From Siderastrea radians (lineage: Eukaryota; Cnidaria; Anthozoa; Scleractinia; Rhizangiidae), in assembly GCA_964017195.1 (NCBI GenBank), contig OZ024891.1, positions 5,637,494 to 5,701,493 on the forward strand: DNA of 64,000 bases, read 5' to 3'. Position 1 is the first letter of the stretch. Each line of letters opens with the position of its first letter. The position numbers and the translations under genes were made by a program. Below are positions 22,001 through 34,000 of the stretch, piece after piece. A model generated the notes under the pieces. That model had not been told where the DNA came from. It saw nothing but the letters and a program-made list of their open reading frames with translations, and made no database searches.

Positions 22001-25000
22001 CACCATGCGGACCACACTAAGCCTCAACATTCGCACCCGTTTGTCTCTATCTGACGCAGTTGTGTTACCAGTTGTGTCAAATGATCGCAATTGCAGCAGA
22101 TTTGTTTAGCAGGAGAACATAAACCTGGTTAAACAGACAGAAACCAAGGGGATACATAGATTCCTTCGTAGATTCCTTCACAAAGTACTGGTTACACTGT
22201 TGAAGAACTAATAACAAAACAATCTCTTGCTCCCCTCTCGAGCCGCCATTTTATTCATGTGTTGCCCGATGTTTGAAGGCCGGGATACTCAGCTTCAGTG
22301 TTTTGTGTATCCCTACCCGCGATACACATATCACTAGTGATATGTGTACGGGGATACACATATCACGGGGATACACATATCACTGTGACACCCCTGCTAA
22401 TGTTTGTAACGCCGGGCCCGGCTTATTTGTATAATTCTATTGCAGGATGTTGTGTTTCGCATCACGAAGGGTGATCTATAGACCCTCTTCGTCATGAAAC
22501 TAGAGTTGTAGCTTCTTTCTAGCTATGCAACATGTAATAGATGGCTGAACTCTGCTTCAGTCAAACACTGATGTGTGAGTAAGAACGGGCACCGAACGGT
22601 TCATTTCGGAGGAATATCTGTTCGGAAGGCCTAAATCGCCTCAGATATTCGGATTTAATTGTAGTGAAAACTAGAGAATTCTTTGGCGAAACAGCACCTC
22701 AGACTTTCGTAACAAGGAAACTGATTAATTCCTTTTGTTATCGGAGGGAATAATATGTCGTCTTGAGTGTAAAACAAGGTCAGCTAGCATTTTCGGATAG
22801 TCACTAGCAGCTCGGAAATTCGGCCGATAGGATTCCGTTTCCTAATATTTTCTGATCTCTCAAGTTTCAGCTAAAAACACCGAACAGATCAACCTGCATT
22901 AGCTTACACAAATATGCCTTTTAAAAGCTCTGAAACAATCTAAGAAAGCAGAAAATGACGTTTCTAGTATTTTGCTATAATTTTCTCGTTTGGTGCCCCT
23001 GAGTAAGCTCCTCTTGAAACTGAGAGTTTCGTGTCTAGGAGCTTTATATCTTTCCTCCTGCTCGAAGCAAGTCTATCGACTGCGTGTTTGTGTATGCCAA
23101 TATGTACAGGCAAGTCCATGGTTCCAACGTACATAATATGCCGAGAACGGCATAGAAATTACATTGTCGCTTAACAAACGATCAGAGGTCAAATTTAACT
23201 GAGAACAACAAACAGTGCGCGCAAGCCACAAGACTCCATCGGTTAACAGAACATTGATCAGATATGACCTCGCGATCAAAGTCTTAAAAAATGTGACGCC
23301 TAAGTTGTAACGGCTCATTTCAGTCACCAGATAAAAATCCTCCAAACTCAACCCACTACAAAAACACAAGAAGCAAAATTGGTCAAAAGACCGAGATAAG
23401 GCGAGGCGAACAAAGACGTGAAGTAGGAGTCGCGTAGGCCTTCCAACCCCATTTTATAACTGTGACAAATTTTGGAAATCAAAAACTTATTTTAGAAATC
23501 AAACGGACATATTTTAGAAATCAAAAAGTCATTTGAGAAATCAAACGGACAATTTTAGGAAATAGAAAAGTCATTTGAGAAATCAAAGAAGCAAATTTTG
23601 GAAATCAAAAAGTCATTTGAGAAATCAAACGGACAAATTTTGGAAATCAAAAAGTCATTTGAGAAATCAAAGAAGCAAATTTTGGAAATCAAAAAGTCAT
23701 TTGAGAAATCAAAGAAGCAAATTTTGAAAATCAAAAAGTCATTTGAGAAATCAAACGGACAAATTTTGGAAATCAAAAAGTCATTTGAGAAATCAAAGAA
23801 GCAAATTTTGGAAATCAAAAAGTCATTTGAGAAATCAAAGAAGCAAATTTTGGAAATCAAAAAGTCATTTGAGAAATCAAACGGACAAATTTTGGAAATC
23901 AAAAACTTGTTTTAGAAATCAAACGGGCAAATTTTGGAAATCAAAACTTATTTTAGAAATCAAAAATGAAACAAAATAAATCAAATAGTTCTTTTAAAAA
24001 TCAAAATTTCTTTTGAGAAATCAAAAGTCGCACAAAACAAATCAAGTCAAGACAAGACAAGAATCAAAACAAATCTTTTGTTAGTGATACTCCTCGAACA
24101 CCGTACTACGTTGGTTCAATAGAAAAGTTCGTTTTTTGAAACCTTGCCAAGTGCTGTATATTTTCGGTGGGACGTAAATAAACTGCAAGACTCGGACAGC
24201 AAGAAGGCAATTAGGAAATGGCATAGCCGATGACAATTTATTAGCGATGCACAAATTTAACACGTGCGCTTAAAAATTATTATGAACAGCGCTTTTGCTG
24301 GTTTTTAAAAACATTTTGATATAAACATCACGCTATGTTTACAATGGCACACTGCAAAAATAGCCGCCTGCAGATTCGGTCAATCAGATCCTACCTCACA
24401 CAACAGCAGCAGGGTAAATTTAGCAAGGAAGAATGAACAGAAAATATACTATAATGTGTGATCTCTAAATGTCCTTAAAATAACGTAATGGAAAATTCTG
24501 ATATTCTATGCTGTTTCCTCAAGGAAAACTCGATGTTATTTACTATCATTCAGTCATCTTTACAAATATCAAAAGGATCCATATCCCTTTCTAACGGAAA
24601 TCAGGAACTTTTACAAAATTTGCCATAGTTTTCTGGGGTTTACTACTGGGGCGTCTAAAAATTTGCAATAACATGGTTTTTTAAGTCTATATTTCTTCTT
24701 TTATCAGAAGACTTCTTAATCTTATAACGTGTAGTTTCAGCCCATTCATCATTCATGCCGGAAAATTCAGAAAGGAGAAATGTAAACTCGTTGACCACGT
24801 CAGCAACTGAACAAATCTTTCTAATCCGCTTTATTTTTTAGCGATCTATTTGAATTCCGGAATCCGTCCGTCGGTCTTGCATACCTCGCGTTCCACCCGC
24901 GAAGCGCGTGGGGTCTCTTGCGTGTTCGTGTAGCGCGTAGTCGTTGGAAGTTCAATTCCTAGAAACGCAACAGGAATAAATAACCAATTCTCAGAAACTA

Positions 25001-28000
25001 CGATGACGAAGTTGCACTGTCCTTTTACGGTGTTATGACGCAGTTTTCGCTGTAACACAGGTACTTTCGGGTCAAACTGGGTCAGGAACTGAATCATGCA
25101 GACACGACAACGGCAATGTTCAAATATTTGAGCCTTTCAATTCTAGCAGTGTAATTATTTCACAAATCTGTTTATGAAGTAAGACAAACAGACACCACTG
25201 TTGGCCGAAAGTACTACTCAACAGCTATCACTTACATTTCGCTGATCCAGATCATCAAACTTCAGAACAGCATTACAGTTAATAGAGGGCTAGAAATGAA
25301 TGGGTTCAGATTAAAAAATAAAGCTTTGTTGATGATATCACTGATATTACTGAAGATTCTCAAATTAAATCTTGCAATATCTATTGACGATCACGTTTAG
25401 TTAACAGACACCCATGGCCAGTTGACTTATATATTATGTTTTACTGAGGTGTTCAAGTGTAAATTAAAACTGATAAATCGTTCTTTTAGCTGGCAAATGT
25501 GTTAGCGTGGAACGTGCGGAGCAGGCCTTGAGTTGCTTTCTTGAGTTGTTTTGTTGAGTTGTTTTCTTGAGCTAGACTAAAAGGCCCTGTGTGGGTAATT
25601 TGGACATTTTATCTTTCGGATGCTTCGCTTGCCCGGGCACTGAGTGATTTAGTTTTGTCCGAAGTTTTTTTTTTCTTGAACACTTTAAAGTTGTATATGA
25701 ACTAGTCACAGGTTTGTTGTAGCACTTACAAGCGCATCTACATGACAGGCACGTTAAAAAAGGGGTTATGAGAAAAAAACCTTCTTTTTGCCTTATGAGG
25801 AAATTGAAGTGTCGCGGCGTTAATCTCTTTCTCCGCGAAAGAAAACTTTTGTCCAAAACATATGGTCAATAAATTCAGCAACGATTACCGAAATTACGAG
25901 TAAAAAAAATTTTTTCAGCTCACGCCTGTTGGATATGCCGGCCGGGGTGGGGTACTCTCTTAAACGGCCTATACGGAGACGGCCGCTGGAAATGGTATGG
26001 TTTTTGGCCTCTCTGTCCTTAACAGGGTAAACAGTTTTATGCGAGACTGTCCTAAACAGGGTCTGAACTTGTCCTAAACATGGTATAGTTGCACGATTGT
26101 CGTCGTTAATTATCGCTTATACAGTAATCAGCGATCCTAGATCGGAGATTTGTATTTTGTCATTTGTATTTAAAAATAGGGACCTAAAATGGAGGATGTT
26201 GTCCTAAACAGGGTTGGTATTTTAGGCCTTTTTTTCTCTTACATAGGGCCAGGGTCTCAGACCCTCAGCGGCACCCCTACACATATGGGTCAAGTGCGAC
26301 CCAACCCTCCCCCCCGGGGAGGATAAGAAGTGATTATAACCAACGCACGCTAGTGGAATGATTATTAAATAGACCGTTTGTCTACCTCCACACTTTTATT
26401 CAAAGCTCATCCCTTAATTGTCGCAATTCAGCTGGGCATGGCATTCGATTGCTCATCCCTTAATTTAAGTTCTAGCACTGCCACACTTACAGGCCGAATT
26501 CCCTTTGTAAGGTGTGTTGGTACAAGCCTCATGTTTTGTAGGGTAAGCCAAAAATTCCAGAAACATTTACTGCTGAAGATTGCATGTTGATGAATTAAAT
26601 TGAGCATAACTTGTTTGTATTATGGCAAAGTAGGTTATTAGATAAAGATAATACTTTCCCCTTGGCCTGTTATTTTCTAGGAGTAACACCCTCCGCAACA
26701 CAAAAGACGTCGCGACTAAGCCAATTCACTTCCAATTCAATTCTATCAAGTAATGGAATTGTATCATCAAGTTCAGAGACATCCCTCACTTCACAAAAGG
26801 TAATCAAATCCACAAGTGTGACATTGTCATCAAGTGCAGTCATTGCCGCAACAAGTTCCGTGACTTCCCTCACTTCACAGAGCTCAACTCAGTCCACAGG
26901 TGTATCGCGTTCATTAAGTCCTGGCATTGATATACCAAGTTCCGTGACACCCGTCATTTCACAAAGCGCAAGCCAGTCCACAGATGTATCATCTTCATCA
27001 AGTACTAGCATTGCTGCAACTAGTACCGTGACCTCCCCTACTTCACAAAGCGTAAGCCAGTCCACAAGTGTATCGCTTTTGTCAAGCTTTGGCATTGATG
27101 TATCAAGTTCCGTGACACCCGTCATTTCACAAAGCGCAAGCCAGTCCACAGATGTATCATCTTCGTCAAGTACAAACATTGCTGCACCAAGTTCTGTGTC
27201 CTCACTCACTTCACAAAGTGCAAGCCAGTCGACTGGTGTATCATCTCCATCAAGTATTGGCATTGTCCCAACAAGTTCTGGGAATCAGGCCCTCACTTCA
27301 AAACGCGCAAGCCAATCCACAAGTGTATCACCTTCATCATGTACTTGTATTACTAAAACAAGTTCTGTGACTTCCCCCACTTCTCAAGTCGCAAGCCAGT
27401 CCACACGTGTATCACCTTCATCACGTCCTGGTGTTGCTGCAGCAACTTCTGTCACGTCTTTCACTTCACAAAGTCCAAGCCAGTCCACTGGTGTATCATC
27501 CCCATCAAGTATTGGCATTGCCCCAACAGGTTCTGTGACCCAGGCCCTCACTTCAAAAAGCGCAAGCCAATCCACAAGTATATCACCTTCATCATGTACT
27601 TGTATTACTGAAAAAAGTTCTGTGACTCCCCCCACTTCTCACGGCGCAAGCCAGTTCACAAGTGTATCACCTCCATCAAGTCCTGGTGTTGCTGCAACAA
27701 CTTCTGTGACGTCTCTCACTTCACAAAGTGCAAGCCAGTCCACTGGTGTATCATCTCCATCAAGTATTGGCATTGTCCCAACAAGTTCTGTGAATCAGGC
27801 CCTCACTTCAAACAGCGCAAGCCAATCCACACGTGTATCATCTTCATCAATTCCTGGTGCTGTTGATACAAGTTCTGTGACTTCCCCCACTTCACAAGGC
27901 GCAAGCCAGTCCACAAGTGCATCACCTTCATCAAGTACCGGCGTTGCTGTACCAAGTTCTGTGACTTCCGCCACTTCAAAAAGGGCAAGTCAGTCCACTG

Positions 28001-31000
28001 GTGTATCACCTTCATCATGTACTTGCATTACTGAAACAAGTTCTGTGACTTCCCCCACTTCTCAAAGCGCAAGCCAGTCCACACGTAGATCACCTTTAAC
28101 AAGTGCTGGTATTGCTGTGCCAAGTTCTGTGACTTCTGCCACTTCAAAAAGCGCAAGTCAGTCCACTGGTCTATCACCTTCATCATGTACTTGCATTACT
28201 GAAACAAGTTCTGTGACTTCCCCCTTTTCTCAAGGCGCAAGCCAGCCCACAAGTGTATCACCTCCATCAAGTCCTGGTGTTGCTGCAAGAACTTCTGTGA
28301 TGTCTCTCACTTCACAAAGTGCAAGCCAGTCCACTGGTGTATCATCTCCATCAAGCATTGGCATTGTCCCAACAAGTTCTGTGAATCAGGCCCTCACTTC
28401 AAAAAGCGCAAGCCAGTCCACACGTGTATCACTTTCATCAATTCCTGGTGTTGCTGATACAAGTTCTGTGACTTCCCACACTTCACAAGGTGCAAGCCAG
28501 TCCACAAGTGTACCTCCTTCATCAAGTACTGGTGTTGCTGCAACAAGTTCTGTGACTTCCCCCACTTCACAAGGCCCAAGCCAGTCCACACGTGTATCAC
28601 CTTCATCAAGCACTGGTATTGCTGTACCAAGTTCTGTGACTTCCGCCACTTCAAAACGCGCAAGTCAGTCCACAAGTGGATCACCTTCATCAAGTACTGG
28701 TATTGCTGTACCAAGTTCTGTGATTTCCCCCACTTCAAAAATCCCAAGCCAGTCCACACGTGTATCACCTTCATCAAGTACTGGTGTTGCTGCAACAACG
28801 TCTGTGACCTCCCCTACTTCACAAAGCGCAAGCCAGTCCACTGGTGTAGCACCTTCATCAAGTACCAGCATTGCTGTACCAAGTTCTGTGACTTCCGCCA
28901 CTTCTCAAAGCGCAAGCCAGTCCACAAGTAGATCACCTTTAACAAGTGCTGGTATTGCTGTGCCAAGTTCTGTGACTTCTGCCACTTCAAAAAGCGCAAG
29001 TCAGTCCACAAGTGGATCACCTTCATCAAGTACTGGTATTGCTGTAGCAAGTTCTGCGACTTTCCCCACTTCAAAAAGCCCAATCCAGTCCACACGTGTA
29101 TCCCCTTCATCAACTCCTGGTGTTGCTGCAACAACGTCTGTGACTTCCCCTACTTCACAAAGCGCAAGCCAGTCCGCTGGTGTAGCACCTTCATCAAGTG
29201 CTGGTATTGCTGTACCAAGTTCTGTGACTTCCGCCGCTTCAAAAAGCGCAAGTCAATCCGCTAGTGGATCACGTTTATCAAGTACCAGCGTTGCTGTACC
29301 AAGTTCGATGACTTCCGCCACTTCAAAAAGCGCAAGTCAGTCCACAAGTGTATCTCCTTCATCAAGTCCCCGCATTGTTGTACCAAGTTCTGTGACTTCC
29401 CCCACTTCACAAAGCGCAACCCAATCCACAAGTGGATCTCCTTCATCAAGTGCTGGTATTGCTGTACCAAGTTCGGTGACTTCCGCAACTTCAAAAAGCG
29501 CAAGTCAGTCCACAGGTGTATCACCTTCATCAAGTCCCGGCATTGCTGGAGCAAGTTCTGTGACTTCTGCCACTTCAAAAAGCGCAAGTCAGTCCACAAG
29601 TGGATCATTTTCATCAAGCACTGGTGTTGCTGTAGCAAGTTCTGTGACTTTCCCCACTTCAAAACGCCCAAGCCAGTCCACACGTGTATCACCTTCATCA
29701 AGTACTGGTGTTGCTGCAACAACGTCTGTGACTTCCCCTACTTCACAAAACGCAAGCCAGTCCACTGGTGTAGCACCTTCATCAAGTGCTGGTATTGTTG
29801 CAACAGGTTATGTGACTTCTCTTATATTACAAAGCCTAAGCCAGTCCACTGGTGAATCATCTTCATCAAGTACTGGTATTGCTGCAACAACTTCAGTGAC
29901 TTCCCTCACTTCACAAAGCGCAAGCCAGTCCACAAGTGTATCACCTTCATCAAGTACTGGTGTTGCTGCAGCAACGTCTGTGACTTCCCCTACTTCACAA
30001 AGCGCAAGCCAGTCCGCTGGTGTAGCACCGTCATCAAGTGCTGGTATTGCTGTACCAAGTTCTGTGACTTCCACCACTTCAAAAAGCGCAAGTCAGTCCA
30101 CAAGTGTATCTCCTTCATCAAGTCCCCGCATTGTTGTACCAAGTTCTGTGACTTCCCCCACTTCACAAAGCGCAACCCAATCCACAAGTGGATCTCCTTC
30201 ATCAAGTGCTGGTATTGCTGTACCAAGTTCGGTGACTTCCGCAACTTCAAAAAGCGCAAGTCAGTCCACAGGTGTATCACCTTCATCAAGTCCCGGCATT
30301 GCTGGAGCAAGTTCTGTGACTTCTGCCACTTCAAAAAGCGCAAGTCAGTCCACAAGTGGATCATTTTCATCAAGCACTGGTGTTGCTGTAGCAAGTTCTG
30401 TGACTTTCCCCACTTCAAAACGCCCAAGCCAGTCCACACGTGTATCACCATCAAGTACTGGTGTTGCTGCAACAACGTCTGTGACTTCCCCTACTTCACA
30501 AAACGCAAGCCAGTCCACTGGTGTAGCACCTTCATCAAGTGCTGGTATTGTTGCAACAGGTTATGTGACTTCTCGTATATTACAAAGCCTAAGCCAGTCC
30601 ACTGGTGAATCATCTTCATCAAGTACTGGTATTGCTGCAACAACTTCAGTGACTTCCCTCACTTCACAAAGCGCAAGCCAGTCCACTGGTGTAGCACCGT
30701 CATCAAGTGCTGGTATTGCTGTACCAAGTTCTGTGACTTCCACCACTTCAAAAAGCGCAAGTCAATCCGCTAGTGGATCACGTTTATCAAGTACCGGCGT
30801 TGCTGTACCAAGTTCGATGACTTCCGCCACTTCAAAAAGTGCAAGTCAGTCCACAAGTGTACCTCCTTCATCAAGTCCCCGCATTGTTGTACCAAGTTCT
30901 GTGACTTCCCCCACTTCACAAAGCGCAACCCAATCCACAAGTGGATCACCTTCATCAAGTGCTGGTATTGCTGTACCAAGTTCGATGACTTCCGCCACTT

Positions 31001-34000
31001 CAAAAAGCGCAAGTCAGTCCACAGGTGTATCACCTTCATCAAGTCCCGGCATTGCTGTAGCAAGTTCTGTGACTTCTGCCACTTCAAAAAGCGCAAGTCA
31101 GTCCACAAGTGGATCACCTTCATCAAGCACTGGTGTTGCTGTAGCAAGTTCTGTGACTTTCCCCACTTCAAAAAGCCCAAGCCAGTCCACACGTGTATCA
31201 CCTTCATCAAGTACTGGTGCTGCTGCAACAACGTCTGTGACTTCCCCTACTTCACAAAGCGCAAGCCAGTCCACTGGTGTAGCACCTTCATCAAGTGCCG
31301 GTATTGCTACAACAGGTTATGTGACTTCTCTCATATTACAAAGCCTAAGCCAGTCCACTGGTGAATCATCTTCATCAAGTACTGGTATTGCTGCAACAAC
31401 TTCAGTGACTTCACTCATTTCACAAAGCGGAAGCCAGTCCACAAGTGTATCACCTTCATCAAGTACTGGTGTTGCTGCAGCAACGTCTGTGACTTCCCCT
31501 ACTTCACAAAGCGCAAGCCAGTCCACTGGTGTAGCACCGTCATCAAGTGCTGGTATTGCTGTACCAAGTTCTGTGACTTCCACCACTTCAAAAAGCGCAA
31601 GTCAGTCCGCTAGTGGATCACGTTTATCAAGTACCGGCGTTGCTGTACCAAGTTCGATGACTTCCGCCACTTCAAAAAGTGCAAGTCAGTCCACAAGTGT
31701 ACCTCCTTCATCAAGTCCCCGCATTGTTGTACCAAGTTCTGTGACTTCCCCCACTTCACAAAGCGCAACCCAATCCACAAGTGGATCACCTTCATCAAGT
31801 GCTGGTATTGCTGTACCAAGTTCGGTGACTTCCACCACTTCAAAAAGCGCAAGTCAATCCGCTAGTGGATCGCGTTTATCAAGTACCGGCGTTGCTGTAC
31901 CAAGTTTGATGACTTCCGCCACTTCAAAAAGTGCAAGTCAGTCCACAAGTGTACCTCCTTCATCAAGTCCCCGCATTGTTCTACCAAGTTCTGTGACTTC
32001 CCCCACTTCACAAAGCGCAACCCAATCCACAAGTGGATCACCTTCATCAAGTGCTGGTATTGCTGTACCAAGTTCGGTGACTTCCGCAACTTCAAAAAGC
32101 GCAAGTCAGTCCACAGGTGTATCACCTTCATCAAGTCCCGGCATTGCTGTAGCAAGTTCTGTGACTTCTGCCACTTCAAAAAGCGCAAGTCAGTCCACAA
32201 GTGGATCACCTTCATCAAGCACTGGTGTTGCTGTAGCAAGTTCTGTGACTTTCCCCACTTCAAAAAGCCCAAGCCAGTCCACACGTGTATCACCTTCATC
32301 AAGTACTGGTGCTGCTGCAACAACGTCTGTGACTTCCCCTACTTCACAAAGCGCAAGCCAGTCCACTGGTGTAGCACCTTCATCAAGTGCTGGTATTGCT
32401 GCAACAGGTTATGTGACTTCTCTCATATTACAAAGCCTAAGCCAGTCCACTGGTGAATCATCTTCATCAAGTACTGGTATTGCTGCAACAACTTCAGTGA
32501 CTTCACTCACTTCACAAAGCGCAAGCCAGTCCACAAGTGTATCACCTTCATCAAGTACTGGTGTTGCTGCAGCAACGTCTTTGACTTCCCCTACTTCACA
32601 AAGCGCAAGCCAGTCCACTGGTGTAGCACCTTCATCAAGTGCTGGTATTGCTGCAACAGGTTATGTGACTTCTCTCATATTACAAAGCCTAAGCCAGTCC
32701 ACTGGTGAATCATCTTCATCAAGTACTGGTATTGCTGCAACAACTTCAGTGACTTCCCTCACTTCACAAAGCGCAAGCCAGTCCACAAGTGTATCATCTT
32801 CATCAAGCATTGGCATTGTCTCAGCAAGTTCTGCGACTCAGTCCTCAACTACAGGCATTTTCGCAACAAGTTCTGTGATTTCTGTCACTTCACAGGGCGC
32901 AAGCCAGTCCACAAGTGCATCACCTTCATCAAGTACTAATATTGCCTCAACAAGTCCTGTGACTTCTCTTATTTCACAAAGCCCAAGCAAGTCCAAAGGT
33001 GTATCACCTTCAGCAAGTACTGGTATTGCTCCATTAAGTTCTGTGACTTCCCTTACTTCACAAAGCGCAACCCAATCCACAAGTGTATCATCTTCATTAA
33101 GTACTGGCATTGCTGCAACAACTTCTTTGACTCCTCTCTCTTCACAAAGCGTAAGCCAGTCCACAAGTGTATCATCATTGTCAAGTCCTGGCTTTGCTGA
33201 AACACGTTCTGTGACTTCACTAACTTCACAAAGCTCAAGCCAGTCCACAGATGCATCATCTTTATCAAGTATCGGCATTGCTTCATCAAGTTCTGTAACT
33301 TCCTTCATTTTGCTTAGTATCAGACAATCAACTGGTTTGTCATCTTCTTCAAATATAGGTATTGTACAAACAAGTTCAGTGGCTCCCCCCACTCCGGTGA
33401 GCTCAAGCCAACCCTCTCGCGAGGTATCGTTGTTAAGTATTGGCATTGCTCAAACACGTTCTGTCACTTCCTCAACATCGGTAAGCGCAATCCAGTCCAC
33501 CAGTGTTCCACCATCTTCAAGTACTGGCACTGTTCAAACAAGTCTCCTCTCTTCCTTCCCAACGCCAAGCTCAAGCCAGTCCACCATAGTTTCGTTCTCA
33601 TCAAGTACTGGCACCGTACCAACAAGTTCAATGACTCCCTCTTCTTCGGTGAGTTCCAAGCAACCCACTAGCGTATCATCGTCTCCAAGTATTGGTATTG
33701 TTCCAGTGAGTTTGGTGACTTCCTCCACTTCTTTCACCTCAAGCAAACCAAGCATTCAAGTTGACTTAACATCTACTGTGACCGCCTCCACTTCACGGAG
33801 TTCAAGCCAATCTACTATTCTAACCCCGGAATCAACTATCGGAATTGGCACACCAAGCTCAGGGGCTTTCTCTACTTCGCTTACCTCAAGCCAATCCACA
33901 AGTGTATCATCGTCGTCAAGTATCGGCATTCCTCCACCAAGCTCAGTGTTTTCCTCCAGCACCATGAGCTCAAGCCAATCCACAAGTATATCATCATCTT

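Larger units (their letters stand above)
20275..24105. mobile_element. 3.8-kb foldback transposon with tandem-repeat arms
   Basis: The ends are tacggtgttcgaggagtatc inverted at 24105. Behind them, both arms are arrays of the theme 'gaaatcaaa...tttgag' in opposite orientation: left at about 20310-20790, right at 23463-24070, with a 42-bp period clearest at 23598-23900. A second inverted pair follows inside (about 21005-21350 and 23073-23456). Copy B has the empty site near 61700 (acgtatttggttcag). The flanking duplication is short and imperfect. A 940-bp element is nested inside at 21450-22389. No transposase is evident. Confidence 0.85.
4511..26071 (+). repeat. Segmental duplication, copy A
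   Basis: This block matches 42331-64000 in the same orientation over nearly its whole length, interrupted by mobile-element insertions private to one copy. Matching landmarks are the start (tcatttactattgggtgtag), eIF3m exons 6-10, the polyadenylation region, both mucin first exons, a tRNA-like remnant, and the 'gtcctaaacaggg' repeat at the end. The spacing between copies, about 37.8 kb, includes the mucin gene, so the event looks like a tandem duplication of a unit of about 4.5-42.3 kb. Identity looks high, with many small indels, but I have not computed it. Confidence 0.9.

Noticed and set aside
23555..23979. Open frames of about 80-115 codons on both strands
   Set aside because: They are translations of the 42-bp tandem array in a foldback arm; a unit divisible by three without stops is open in several frames by chance.
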